64,000 nucleotides of DNA from Conexibacter woesei Iso977N (GCF_000424625.1 NZ_AUKG01000001.1:1116001-1180000); one strand, 5' to 3'; shown: positions 40,676-49,585, counted from the stretch's first letter. Made by a program: numbers and translations. The notes: generated from the sequence alone by a model not told the origin.

Positions 40676-41275
40676 ATGAACATGCAAGAAAGCGCAAATC
40701 CGCGCGTCCGGCCCGTGGCGGTCGAGGTGCTCGCCGACGACTGGTTCGTCCTGCGCAAGGCGACGTTCGACTGGCGCGGGCGCGACGGGCGCTGGTCGCG
40801 GATCAGCCGTGAGGCCTACGACCGCGGCAACGGCGCGGTGATCCTGCTCGGCGACCGCGCGGCGGGGACCGTCCTGCTGACGCGGCAATTCCGCTGGCCG
40901 GCGTATGCGAACGGCCATCCCGACGGGATGCTGATCGAGGCGCCCGCGGGGCTGCTCGACGGCGACGCGCCGGCGGACGCGATCCGGCGCGAGGTCGCCG
41001 AGGAGACCGGTGTGGAGATCGGCGCGGTCGTCCCGCTGTTCGAGGTGTACATGTCGCCCGGGTCGGTGACCGAGCGCCTGCACTTCTTCGCCGCGCCGTA
41101 CGACAGCGCGCGCGGTGTGCCCGCGGCGGCGGGGGTCGCCGGCGAGGGCGAGGACATCGAGGTGCTGGAGCTGGCGCTGGATGACGCGCTGGCGATGGTC
41201 GCGCGGGGCGCGATCGCCGACGCCAAGACCATCATGTTGCTGCAGTGGGCCGAGCGGCACGGGCTGCCGTGCTGA
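40676..41275 (+). CDS. Nudix hydrolase (ADP-ribose/GDP-mannose pyrophosphatase-like)
   Basis: 199 residues. The Nudix box ends with the intact core REVAEETGVEIG; its first half (GLLDGDAPADAIR) is one residue shorter than the usual G-x5-E spacing and has Asp where Glu is expected. The rest (RQFRWPAY, then EVYMSPGSVTERLHFFAA) matches the ADPRase/NudK branch, which hydrolyses NDP-sugars or ADP-ribose. ATG 40676 or 40682 may start the protein. It overlaps the DeoR gene by seven bases. Confidence 0.85.
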   Translation: MNMQESANPRVRPVAVEVLADDWFVLRKATFDWRGRDGRWSRISREAYDRGNGAVILLGDRAAGTVLLTRQFRWPAYANGHPDGMLIEAPAGLLDGDAPADAIRREVAEETGVEIGAVVPLFEVYMSPGSVTERLHFFAAPYDSARGVPAAAGVAGEGEDIEVLELALDDALAMVARGAIADAKTIMLLQWAERHGLPC

Positions 41276-42027
41276 AGGGCGAGCGCCAGCAGGCGATCCT
41301 CGCGACGCTCGGCGCGTCCGGACGGGTCGTGGCGACCGAGCTGCAGCAGGAGCTGGGGGTCAGCGCGTACACGATCCGGCGGGACCTCGACGAGCTGGCG
41401 GAGTCGGGCGCGCTGCAGCGCGTGCACGGCGGCGCGCTGGCGGTCGCGCGGTCCGGCGTGGCGACGACGTTCGCGGGGCGGGGGCGGCAGTCGGTCGCGG
41501 GCAAGCGCGCGGTGGGGCGGGCCGCGGCGGCGCTGCTGACCCCGGGCGCGGTGACGATCCTGGACGGCGGCTCGACCGCGGTGGCGGTCGCCGAGGCGAT
41601 CGCGCCGGGATACACCGGGACGATCGTCACGCACTCGGTCCCGGCGGCGGCGGTGCTCGCCGTTCATGAAGGGGTCGAGGTCGTCCTCGTCGGCGGGACG
41701 CTGGAGCGGCGCGCGATGGTCGCCGTCGGCGCGGACTGCATCAACACCTACAGGTCGATCCGGGCCGACATGGTGTTCTTGGGCGTCTGGGCGCTGCACG
41801 CCGAGCACGGGCTGAGCGAGGGCTACCGCGAGGAGGCCGAGGTCCGGCGCGTCCTGCTGGGCTGCGGCGACCGCGTCGTCGGGCTGACGACGGCCGACAA
41901 GCTTGGGACGGTCGCGCCGTTCGGCTTCGGGCCGGCCGACGCGCTGACGCACCTCGTCACCGAGCGGAGCGTGGGCGACGAGGTGCTCGACCCCCTGCGC
42001 GCGCTGGGCGTGCAGGTCGTGCGCTAG
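41269..42027 (+). CDS. DeoR-family transcriptional regulator
   Basis: 252 residues starting at GTG 41269 inside the end of the Nudix gene. The N-terminal DeoR HTH (RQQAILATLGASGRVVATEL, then SAYTIRRDLDELAESGAL) and DeoRC sensor domain with GGSTAVAVAEAI, THSVPAAAVL and ADMVFLGV are clear. DeoR proteins normally respond to phosphorylated sugars. Coupling to a sugar-nucleotide Nudix enzyme suggests shared sugar-phosphate metabolism. The convergent neighbour has a phosphorylase-like region. Confidence 0.9.
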   Translation: MLKGERQQAILATLGASGRVVATELQQELGVSAYTIRRDLDELAESGALQRVHGGALAVARSGVATTFAGRGRQSVAGKRAVGRAAAALLTPGAVTILDGGSTAVAVAEAIAPGYTGTIVTHSVPAAAVLAVHEGVEVVLVGGTLERRAMVAVGADCINTYRSIRADMVFLGVWALHAEHGLSEGYREEAEVRRVLLGCGDRVVGLTTADKLGTVAPFGFGPADALTHLVTERSVGDEVLDPLRALGVQVVR

Positions 42028-42032
42028 CCGTC

Positions 42033-43694
42033 CTACTGCTTCAGCGCACCCTCGAGTTCGAAGATGCGTCTGAGGATCGCGATCGACGTCGCGTAGGTGG
42101 AGTCCATGCCGTAGTAGGACATGCCGCGGGCGCCGAGCGTGCGGGCCTGCGTGAAGGGCGTGTCCGAGGCGTAGTGGACGATCCCGAAGTCGATCGGGAG
42201 CTTGGCGAAGTTGACCTGCGCGTCGTGCGGGTAGCGGTCCGGCTCGGCCATCTCGTAGACGGCGTCGCAGTAGGGGCCGGCCTCCATCTCGACCACGGTG
42301 TAGGCCTCGCGGTAGTAGCGGTCGAGGTAGCTGCGGTTCTGGAGGAACGTGGAGCGGACCGTGACCGCGCGCTGGTTGTCGAGGCCGGAGCCGAAGCGCA
42401 GGTACGGCGCGATGTCGTCGAAGTCGAAGGCGTTGTCGAGCCAGTAGGTCGTGCCCGAGTGCTCGTCGAAGATCGTGTTGGAGATCATCACGTCGCCGAC
42501 GTCGGCGTTGAGCGTGGCGGCCTTGCCGAGGACGTAGACGCCACGGAGCGTGTCGCGGTCCGCGGAGATCTCGGCGAGGATGTTGTAGGCCGCGAGGCCG
42601 AGCGGGTAGTCGATGTTGATGATGACGGCGCCGGAGTTGTTGATGGCCTCGGCGTCGAGGTCGCCGAGGCGGTCGTCCAGCGCGGTCACGTCGAGCTTGG
42701 CGAGCGGCATGACCTGGGCGGCGACGCGCAGGCCGGAGGTCGCGTTGAGGTGCAGGATGCCGCGGGCCTCCTCGGCGTAGCGGCGTTGTTGCTTGCCACG
42801 CTCGGCCTGGGCCTGCTCGCGGGCGAGGAAGTACAGGAAGTTGTTCCAGGAGCCGGGCGTGCGCTCCTCGCGGAAGCGCAGGAGCTCCTCCCTGAGGTCG
42901 TGCGGGCCGGCGCGCTCGACCCACTCGACGAGCTGGGACTCGCGGGCGCGGGCGTCGCCGGAGAGGAGGTTGACCAGGGAGTGGGTGTTGGAGCTGACGA
43001 AGTAGATCGGCGCCTCGCGGCCGATGCCGGCCTGCTCGAGGGCATGGCGGACGGGGGTCCACCAGCGGCGGGTCAGGCGGGCGTAGCTGGTCTGCGAGCC
43101 GCCGAGCATCCGGACGCGGAGGGACAGGTTGGTCGCGGCGACCTCGCCGAGACGGCGCGCGAACGCGGTGCCCCACGCCTCCTGGAGGCGCTCCCAGTCC
43201 TCGGTCGAGCCGCCGAGGACGCGTGAGCACTCCGCCGCGCCCGGGAGCCCCTGCGGCTTCGGCCACCCGATCGCGTTGAGCTTGCGCCGCAGCTTGTTCC
43301 ACTCGATCTGGTAGGCGACCAGCGTCGGGATCAGGTCGTCGACGTCGGAGGTCGAGGACAGCAGCACGCCCCACGTGCCGTCCGGTCCTTCGTGCCACTG
43401 CCGCCGCCGCGCGGGCCCCTCCTGGGTCGGCCAGTCGTTGAGGTCCAGGCCGACGCTGGCGAACTGCTCGGCCTCCTGCCCCATGACGACGAGGCGCCCC
43501 TGGTAGATCGTCGCCGGGAGCCGCTGGGTCGCGTAGAGGAAGGCGCCCAGATCCAGGTCCTCAGCGCCCGCCAACGGATGCAACGACGACTCGATCGCCA
43601 CATGCGACGACTCGAGGATCCGCAACTTCGTCTCACCCCGCGACCGCAGAAGGGTGGAGTACGTCCGCTGATACAGCTCAACATCCGAGGGCAT
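42033..43694 (-). CDS. unrecognised 553-residue protein with phosphorylase-like C-terminus
   Basis: 553 residues, soluble, no signal. The N-terminal ~270 residues include long helices (EQAQAERGKQQRRYAEEARG) and are of unknown type. The C-terminal part (about 340-530) recalls purine-nucleoside/uridine phosphorylases: GVYVLGKAATLNADVGDVMI, then an acidic loop, and VVEMEAGPYCDAVYEM, where VEMEA is the typical phosphorylase motif. A nucleoside- or nucleotide-binding role is inferred only from this resemblance. ATG 43694 is the best start; no ribosome site is clear. It faces the DeoR gene across five bases. Confidence 0.6.
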   Translation of the reverse strand: MPSDVELYQRTYSTLLRSRGETKLRILESSHVAIESSLHPLAGAEDLDLGAFLYATQRLPATIYQGRLVVMGQEAEQFASVGLDLNDWPTQEGPARRRQWHEGPDGTWGVLLSSTSDVDDLIPTLVAYQIEWNKLRRKLNAIGWPKPQGLPGAAECSRVLGGSTEDWERLQEAWGTAFARRLGEVAATNLSLRVRMLGGSQTSYARLTRRWWTPVRHALEQAGIGREAPIYFVSSNTHSLVNLLSGDARARESQLVEWVERAGPHDLREELLRFREERTPGSWNNFLYFLAREQAQAERGKQQRRYAEEARGILHLNATSGLRVAAQVMPLAKLDVTALDDRLGDLDAEAINNSGAVIINIDYPLGLAAYNILAEISADRDTLRGVYVLGKAATLNADVGDVMISNTIFDEHSGTTYWLDNAFDFDDIAPYLRFGSGLDNQRAVTVRSTFLQNRSYLDRYYREAYTVVEMEAGPYCDAVYEMAEPDRYPHDAQVNFAKLPIDFGIVHYASDTPFTQARTLGARGMSYYGMDSTYATSIAILRRIFELEGALKQ

Positions 43695-43753
43695 TGGCGT
43701 GCGGGTATACCAGGCCGACCACCCATCCAGGCGAACAACCGTCTCACCGCCAC

Positions 43754-44036
43754 CGCGCACCCTCGCCCCGGCGCCGCGACCCTCCCGACCGCGCCATCAC
43801 TTCGCACCGCTTCCGGTGTCGTGGTCGAAGGCGCTTCGCTTGATCGCCGCCACTCCCGGCCCCGCGCGGCGGTCGCGGTCTTCGACGTCACCCGTCCGGC
43901 ATCACTCCACGCGCACCCTCGCCCCGGCGCCGCGACCCTCCTGACCGCGCCATCACTTCGCACCGCTTCCGGTGTCGTGGTCGAAGGCGCTTCGCTTGAT
44001 CGCCACCGCTCCCGGCGGCGCGCGGCGGTCGCGGTC
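43754..44036. repeat. 127-bp direct repeat pair in a non-coding gap
   Basis: Copies at 43754-43880 and 43910-44036 are offset by 156 bases and differ at about five positions. Each holds a small hairpin (CACCG-CTTC-CGGTG). They fill most of the 394-bp gap between the start of the 553-residue protein gene and the end of the FGE-like gene. Frames across them have poor codon use and no family match. Function unknown; could be a genome-wide repeat or a tandem duplication of regulatory DNA. Confidence 0.75.
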
Positions 44037-44088
44037 GTCGCCGCGGACCGACCCCTTCAACAACGCCGCTCGCCCCGCCGCGCCCCGT

Positions 44089-45000
44089 CTACGCGTCCGT
44101 CGCCACGCGGAAGCCGAGGTGGCCCGAGGAGGCGTCCGGGGTGTTCGCGGTGCGGGCGGCGACGCGGTAGCGGTCGCAGTAGGAGGCGTGGCAGAGGTGG
44201 GAGCCGCCGCGCATGGGGACGAGGCCGTCGAGGCCGCCGGGGGAGAAGGCGCCGGACGTCCACTCCCAGACGTTGCCGGCCATGTTGTACAACCCGAACC
44301 CGTTGGGGGCGTAGGTGTCGACGGGGCAGGTCCCGGTCCAGCCGTCGTCGCCGGTGTTGTTGGTGGGGAACGTGCCCTGCCAGATGTTGGCGCGGTGCTC
44401 GCCGCCGGGCGTGAGGTCGTCGCCCCAGGCGTAGCGGGCGTGCTCCAGGCCGCCGCGGGCGGCGCGCTCCCATTCGGCCTCGCTCGGGAGCCGGACGCCC
44501 GCCCACGCGCAGTACGCCTGCGCGTCGAGGCGCGAGACGTGCACGACGGGGTGGTCCGCACGGGTCGCGACATCCGACTGCGGCCCCTCCGGATGCGCCC
44601 AGTCGGCGCCGTGGACCTGGCGCCACCACGGCGCGGCCGCGACGCCGCGCGTCGGCGGGAAGTCGTCCGGCAGGAAGCCGCCGAAGACGAACGACCAGCC
44701 CTCGGTCTCGGCCGTCGTCCGGTAGTTGGTGTCCTTGACGAACGCGGCGAACCGCTCGTTGCTCACCGCATGCGCATCGATCATGTAGGCCTCGGTCGCG
44801 ACCTTCCGCACCGGACCCTCCCGATCGCCCGGGATCGCGGTCGCGTCCTCGTTGCCCATCAGGAACGTGCCCTCGGGGATCAACACCATCGTGTCGGGCA
44901 ACCCCGCGCCGCGCCGCGTCGCCGGCACGACCGCCGCCGCAACCGCTCCCCGCCCCCGGGGCCCGCAGCACCCACCGCCGTGCCGGCCATGCTCGCTCAC
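44089..45000 (-). CDS. formylglycine-generating-enzyme-like (SUMF1) protein
   Basis: 303 residues from GTG 45000. Family marks: MVLIPEGTFLMGNED, VSNERFAAFVKDTNYRTTAE, then RLPSEAEWERAARGG, GNVWEWTSG and the closing GGSHLCHASYCDRYR with two Cys four residues apart, the copper-binding pair of aerobic FGE. FGE oxidises a sulfatase Cys to formylglycine. No sulfatase gene is in the window, so the substrate is elsewhere or the protein belongs to the wider FGE-sulfatase fold. Four extra Cys at the N-terminus (GGCCGP) are unusual. Confidence 0.85.
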   Translation of the reverse strand: MSEHGRHGGGCCGPRGRGAVAAAVVPATRRGAGLPDTMVLIPEGTFLMGNEDATAIPGDREGPVRKVATEAYMIDAHAVSNERFAAFVKDTNYRTTAETEGWSFVFGGFLPDDFPPTRGVAAAPWWRQVHGADWAHPEGPQSDVATRADHPVVHVSRLDAQAYCAWAGVRLPSEAEWERAARGGLEHARYAWGDDLTPGGEHRANIWQGTFPTNNTGDDGWTGTCPVDTYAPNGFGLYNMAGNVWEWTSGAFSPGGLDGLVPMRGGSHLCHASYCDRYRVAARTANTPDASSGHLGFRVATDA

Positions 45001-45057
45001 GCCGCGATGCTAGGTGCGGGCTCCCGGCGGCACACCACCCTCGGCGGGTGATCCGCC

Positions 45058-45342
45058 TCAGCGCGCGATGCGCGCCGGGCGCAGCGCGCGCCGCCGGATG
45101 ACGCCCTCGCGCGCCGTCTCCGGGATCGCACCCGCGAGGATCGCCGCATCACGGCCGACGCGGTTCAAGTCGTAGTGGTCGCGATCCGGCCGGCCGGGCC
45201 GCGTCTGGAACCACTCCCTCCGCAACCCAAGCGCCTCCGCGAACGCATGCAGCTCCTCGGCGCTGTCCGCCTGCAGATGCCCGCCACCGGTCCACCGGCC
45301 CCAGTCGGCGTGCACGAACGCGTCGTCGACGTAGACGGCCAT
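45058..45342 (-). CDS. DUF4031 protein
   Basis: 94 residues. The family pattern is complete: MAVYVDDAFVHADWGRWTGG, GHLQADSAEELHAFAEALGL, and FQTRPGRPDRDHYDLNR. DUF4031 proteins are small, widespread in actinobacteria and of unknown function; conserved Asp/His/Trp residues suggest ligand or metal binding. It lies 57 bp upstream of the FGE-like gene on the same strand. Confidence 0.85.
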   Translation of the reverse strand: MAVYVDDAFVHADWGRWTGGGHLQADSAEELHAFAEALGLRREWFQTRPGRPDRDHYDLNRVGRDAAILAGAIPETAREGVIRRRALRPARIAR

Positions 45343-45498
45343 CTAGCGGGCGGGCTCCTGCATCCCCTTGTTGTAGCGCGCAGTTACGCGTCGTCGCCGG
45401 CCCGCCTCGGCGCCGGGCACGCCGGCGGCAGCGCGCCGAGCCGCGCGCGCTCGAGGTCTGGCTCGTCCGCGCGATCGGCCCCTGCCTATGACCGGTCG

Positions 45499-46125
45499 CT
45501 ACCGGCGCACCCCGCAGCCGAGGGTGCGGAGCTTGACGTAGTGCGGCGAGCGCAGCGTGACGGTGCGGACGATCCGCGGGTGACCCGCGATCTCCACCGT
45601 CAGCCGCACCTTCGACCCGGGCCTGGCGTGCGCGAGCGCGGGGTCCGGGACGTCGTTGCCGACCGCGGACACGTAGCAGTGCCGCGACCGTATCCCGAAC
45701 GGCGAGGGCGCGTCGTCGGAGCCCGACCGGCCGACGAGGAAGTTCGCCCGGACGCCCTGGCGGCCGACGGGCAGCGCGCGGTTCATCCGCACGCGGACCT
45801 GGAAGTACGGATCGCCGCTGTCGCCGGTGCTCTGTACGAGGACCACCGGCGCGCCGACCAGCCGGAAGCCGGCCGCCGTCGAGGGCCGGCGCGGGGATGG
45901 GCGCACCGGTCCGGCAGCCAGCCGGTAGTCGCCCGCCGTCGCGGAGCGTGTTGGTCCGGCGGCCAGCCGCGTCGAGGCGCGTGCCGGCGCGTTCCCGGGG
46001 CTGGCGACCAGTCGAGCGCTGGCTGTTGTTGAGGCGCGCGCGGCGGATGGGTCCGCCGGACCAGCGATCGAGCTCCATGCTGGGCCGGCGACGATCACGA
46101 CGGCGGCTGCGGTGAGGCGGTGCAT
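45499..46125 (-). CDS. secreted hypothetical protein with Ala/Gly repeats
   Basis: 208 residues with a short signal peptide (about 1-23). The middle part (about 30-85) contains imperfect repeats built on RLAAGP/RLVGAP-type units. The C-terminal ~110 residues are beta-rich (VVLVQSTGDSGDPYFQVRVRMN, then KVRLTVEIAGHPRIVRTVTL) with two Cys. No family recognised. It is divergent from a small membrane protein gene across 79 bp. The 156-bp gap on its 3-prime side (45343-45498) shows nothing recognisable. Confidence 0.65.
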   Translation of the reverse strand: MHRLTAAAVVIVAGPAWSSIAGPADPSAARASTTASARLVASPGNAPARASTRLAAGPTRSATAGDYRLAAGPVRPSPRRPSTAAGFRLVGAPVVLVQSTGDSGDPYFQVRVRMNRALPVGRQGVRANFLVGRSGSDDAPSPFGIRSRHCYVSAVGNDVPDPALAHARPGSKVRLTVEIAGHPRIVRTVTLRSPHYVKLRTLGCGVRR

Positions 46126-46204
46126 CTCGCTGTAACGCGACCGGGCGAACAAGGACACGTTCTTCCTTCGGTGTCGGACGTCGTCCGGTGGGTACGGCTG
46201 GGGC

Positions 46205-46567
46205 ATGCAGGCCCGTCGAGCGCCGGGGATCTCAGTGGCCGTGGTCGTGCTTGCGGTGGCGGTCGGGGTGCTCTGCGTCGTGGCCTGCGTCAGCGCGTTC
46301 GGAACGCCGTACGACCAGTGCGACAACATGGCCGGGACGTGCATCCGCGAGCGTCAGCAGTTCGCGATTGTCGGCCTGCGGACGCTGTGCGTCGCCGGGG
46401 TGGTGGTGTCGGTCGGCGTCGCGCTCAGTTGGTGGCGCTGGCCGCGGCTCGGGAGGTGGGTGGCGGCGGGTGCGCTCGTGCTCGCCGCCGCGATCGCGGT
46501 GTTCGTTCTTGCGGCCGACCCGATCGACCACCTCAACAACCGCTGGTCCGGCTGGCTCGGCGTCTAG
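46205..46567 (+). CDS. small three-helix membrane protein
   Basis: 120 residues with three hydrophobic segments (about 9-31, 54-75, 86-104). The loop between helices 1 and 2 has Cys39 and Cys46 (QCDNMAGTC), possibly a disulfide outside the membrane. No family recognised. The gene is followed by strong hairpins that probably end its transcript. Confidence 0.7.
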   Translation: MQARRAPGISVAVVVLAVAVGVLCVVACVSAFGTPYDQCDNMAGTCIRERQQFAIVGLRTLCVAGVVVSVGVALSWWRWPRLGRWVAAGALVLAAAIAVFVLAADPIDHLNNRWSGWLGV

Positions 46568-46610
46568 CAACGTCCCAAGCCGGCTGGTGCACCAACCACC
46601 CCAACAACGA

Positions 46611-46642
46611 CGAAGGGGCGCCGCGAATGCGGCGCCCCTTCG
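46611..46642. terminator. strong bidirectional hairpin
   Basis: CGAAGGGGCGCCGC and its exact reverse complement flank a GAAT loop, giving a 14-bp perfect stem. It lies between the plus-strand small membrane protein gene and the minus-strand nrdJ gene, so it likely terminates both. No long T-run, as often in high-G+C genomes. Confidence 0.75.
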
Positions 46643-46647
46643 AAGTG

Positions 46648-46673
46648 CCTACGGCGCGGGCCGGCGCCGTAGG
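46648..46673. terminator. second hairpin, tandem terminator
   Basis: CCTACGGCGC and GCGCCGTAGG pair perfectly around GGGCCG, five bases after the first hairpin and 38 bases from the nrdJ stop. Together they form a tandem pair closing two convergent transcripts. Confidence 0.65.
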
Positions 46674-46711
46674 TCGAGTCGGGTGCAGGTGACCCGCCCC
46701 ACAGGCGCGGC

Positions 46712-49585
46712 TCAGCCGCAGCCAGTGTTGTTGCCGCAGGACGAGCAGGTGTAGCAGGAGCCCGTCCGCTGCATCATGCCTCCGCAGTTGCTGCACGCGG
46801 GGCCGAGGTCGAGGCCGACGAGGCGCGCCGGGCGCACCGGCGGCGTGTCGGTGAGGGCCGAGGTCGGCGGCTTCGGCGTGGACGCCGCGGGCGTCCCGTT
46901 GCCGTTGCCCTTCGACGGCGTCGCCTGCGGGGCCGGCGTCGCCGGGCCCGCCGTGTCGCCGGCGATCGACATGCCGGTCTCCTCGGCGATCTTCTTGGCC
47001 CGGACCTCCTGGGTCAGGATGCCCAGCTCCTCCTGGATCTCGGCGTCCAGGAAGCGCGAGGCCAGCCAGCGCATCATGTAGTCCGGCATCGACTTCGCGA
47101 ACGGGATCTCCGGGTTCTGGGTGATCCCTTCCGGCTCGAAGCGCATGTAGGCGAACTTCGAGACGAGCGTCTCGAGCGGCACGCCGTACTGCAGCGCGAT
47201 CGAGACCGCCGTCGCGAACGAGTTCATCATGCCGCGGAGGGTCGAGCCCTCCTTGCCGACGTCGGTGATGAAGATCTCGCCGACCGTGCCGTCCTCGTAC
47301 ATGCCCGCCGTGATGTAGCCCTCGTGGCCACCCAGGGAGAACTTGTGCGTGAGCGAGTTCCGCTCGCGCGGCATCTTGTTACGACGCGGGCCGGTCTGCC
47401 CGAGCGCGCCGATCTGCTTGGCGACCTCGGCCTTCACGGCCTCCTCGAACTCCGGCGTCTCGGTGACCGGCACGCCGGCGGTCGCGCCGCCGCCCGCGTC
47501 GGTGCGCAGCGCCTGCGCCGTCTTGGAGCCGTCGCGGTAGATCGCCAGCGCCTTGACGCCGAGCTTCCACGCCTCGGTGTAGGCCTCGACGATGTCCTCG
47601 ACCGTGGCCGAGTTGGGCATGTTCACCGTCTTGGAGATCGCGCCCGAGATGAACGGCTGCACCGCGCCCATCATCTTGATGTGGCCCATGTGCGAGATCG
47701 CGCGGGAGCCGACGGCGACGTCGAACACCTCGAGGTGCTCGTCCTTGATGCCCGGCGCCTCGACGATCGTGCCGTACTCGTTGACGTGCGCGACGATCTG
47801 GTCGATCTCGGTCTTCGTGTAGCCGAGGGTCTCCAGCGCCAGGCCGACCGTCTGGTTGACGATGACCATGGAGCCGCCGCCGACCAGCTCCTTGTGCTTG
47901 ACCAGCGAGAAGTCCGGCTCGACGCCGGTCGTGTCGCAGTCCATCAGGAACGAGATCGTGCCGGTCGGCGCGAGCACCGTCGCCTGCGCGTTGCGGTAGC
48001 CGTGCGCCTCGCCGACCTCGACCGCCTCGTCCCAGACCTCGCGGGCGGCGGACAGCAGCGCGTCGTCGCGGCCGATCCCGACCGGGACGTGCGCCGTGGC
48101 GTCGCGGTGCATGCGCATGACCGCGTTGTGGGCCTCGCGGTTCTCCGCGTAGCGCTCGTACGGGCCGATCGCCGCGGCGACCTTCGCCGACTGCAGGTAC
48201 GCGCGGCCGGTCATCAGCGCCGTGATCGCGGCGGCCGTCGCGCGGCCGGACTCGCTGTCGTACGGCATGCCGTTGGCCATCAGGTACGCGCCGAGGTTCG
48301 CGTAGCCCATGCCGAGCTGGCGGAACGCGCGGGCGTTGACGCCGATCTCCTCGGTCGGGTACGACGACGGGCCGACGACGATCTCCTGCGCGAGGAACAC
48401 GACGTCCACCGCGCGCTCGAACTTCTCGACCTCGAAGGTGCCATCGGGACGGCGGAACTTCATGAGGTTCAGCGACGCCAGGTTGCACGCGGAGTCGTCG
48501 ACGTGCATGTACTCCGAGCACGGGTTCGACGCGTTGATGCGGCCCGACACCGGGCACGTGTGCCACTCGTTGATGATGGTGTCGTACTGGACGCCCGGGT
48601 CGGCGCAGCGCCACGCGGCCTCGCCGATCTTGCGCATGAGCTCACGCGCGAGCATCGGCTCTCCGACCGGCTTGCCGGTCGCGCGGGCGATGGTGCGCCA
48701 CTCGCTGCCGGCCTCGACGGCGTTCATGAAGTCGTCGGAGACGCGGACCGAGTTGTTGGCGTTCTGGTACTGGATCGACTTGAAGCCGTCGCCGTCGATG
48801 GACATGTCGAAGCCCGCGTTGCGCAGCGCCTCGGCCTTGTCCTCCTCCTTGGCCTTGCACTCGATGAACTCGACGATGTCCGGGTGGTCGACGTCCAGGA
48901 CGACCATCTTGGCCGCGCGGCGGGTCTTGCCACCGGACTTGATGGTGCCGGCCCACGAGTCGGCGCCGCGCATGAACGACACCGGGCCCGACGCGGTCCC
49001 GCCCTTGGACAGCGGCTCCATCGACCCGCGGATGTTGGACAGGTTGATCCCGGAGCCCGAGCCGCCGCGGAAGATCCGGCCCTCGCGCGTGTTCCAGTCG
49101 AGGATCGAGTCCATCGTGTCCTCGACGGACAGGATGAAGCAGGCCGAGCACTGCGGCTGCTCCTCGAAGCCCACGTTGAACCAGACCGGCGAGTTGAACG
49201 CCGCCAGCTGGTGGAGCAAGATGTAGGTGAGCTCGTCCTGGAAGGCGTCGCCGTCTTCCGCGGTCGCGAAGTAGCCGCGCTGGCGGCCCCAGTCGGAGAT
49301 CGTGCCGGCGACGCGGCCGATCATCTGCTTGACGGAGCGCTCACGCGCGGGCGAGTCGAGCTGGCCACGGAAGTACTTCTGCGTGACGATGTTCGTGGCG
49401 TTCTGCGACCACGTCTTCGGGAACTCGACGTTCTCCTGCTTGAACGAGCCGACCGCGGCGGTGCGCAGCTCCCATTCGACGGTGTCGAACGGAGCGACAC
49501 CCGGGGTCGTGAAATAGCGCTCGATCGTGAGCGCTCGACCGGGCTGGATGTCCGTCGCCAAAGCTGTCTGCGGTGCTGTTTCCAT
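46712..49585 (-). CDS. nrdJ: adenosylcobalamin-dependent ribonucleotide reductase (class II)
   Basis: 957 residues, full length. It converts ribonucleoside diphosphates to deoxy forms using B12 and needs no oxygen. Motifs include the CSACFILSVEDTMDSIL region, GGSGSGINLSNIRGS, NPCSEYMHVDDSACNLASLN with the thiyl-radical Cys, and the C-terminal CSNCGGMM and CYTCSSCGNNTGC cysteine cluster that re-reduces the active site through thioredoxin. A thioredoxin gene is 11 kb away. I looked for a cobalamin riboswitch in the 181-bp leader and saw none. GAGGAAGG lies upstream of ATG 49585 at longer than usual spacing. Confidence 0.96.
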   Translation of the reverse strand: METAPQTALATDIQPGRALTIERYFTTPGVAPFDTVEWELRTAAVGSFKQENVEFPKTWSQNATNIVTQKYFRGQLDSPARERSVKQMIGRVAGTISDWGRQRGYFATAEDGDAFQDELTYILLHQLAAFNSPVWFNVGFEEQPQCSACFILSVEDTMDSILDWNTREGRIFRGGSGSGINLSNIRGSMEPLSKGGTASGPVSFMRGADSWAGTIKSGGKTRRAAKMVVLDVDHPDIVEFIECKAKEEDKAEALRNAGFDMSIDGDGFKSIQYQNANNSVRVSDDFMNAVEAGSEWRTIARATGKPVGEPMLARELMRKIGEAAWRCADPGVQYDTIINEWHTCPVSGRINASNPCSEYMHVDDSACNLASLNLMKFRRPDGTFEVEKFERAVDVVFLAQEIVVGPSSYPTEEIGVNARAFRQLGMGYANLGAYLMANGMPYDSESGRATAAAITALMTGRAYLQSAKVAAAIGPYERYAENREAHNAVMRMHRDATAHVPVGIGRDDALLSAAREVWDEAVEVGEAHGYRNAQATVLAPTGTISFLMDCDTTGVEPDFSLVKHKELVGGGSMVIVNQTVGLALETLGYTKTEIDQIVAHVNEYGTIVEAPGIKDEHLEVFDVAVGSRAISHMGHIKMMGAVQPFISGAISKTVNMPNSATVEDIVEAYTEAWKLGVKALAIYRDGSKTAQALRTDAGGGATAGVPVTETPEFEEAVKAEVAKQIGALGQTGPRRNKMPRERNSLTHKFSLGGHEGYITAGMYEDGTVGEIFITDVGKEGSTLRGMMNSFATAVSIALQYGVPLETLVSKFAYMRFEPEGITQNPEIPFAKSMPDYMMRWLASRFLDAEIQEELGILTQEVRAKKIAEETGMSIAGDTAGPATPAPQATPSKGNGNGTPAASTPKPPTSALTDTPPVRPARLVGLDLGPACSNCGGMMQRTGSCYTCSSCGNNTGCG

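Noticed and set aside
43331-43963. A 210-codon minus-strand frame running through the 127-bp repeats
   Set aside because: Its peptide is simply the repeat translated twice with poor codon use, and it overlaps the start of the 553-residue protein gene in another frame.
43754-44036. Direct repeats as a possible CRISPR or retron locus
   Set aside because: Only two long copies, no spacer pattern and no reverse transcriptase or cas gene nearby.
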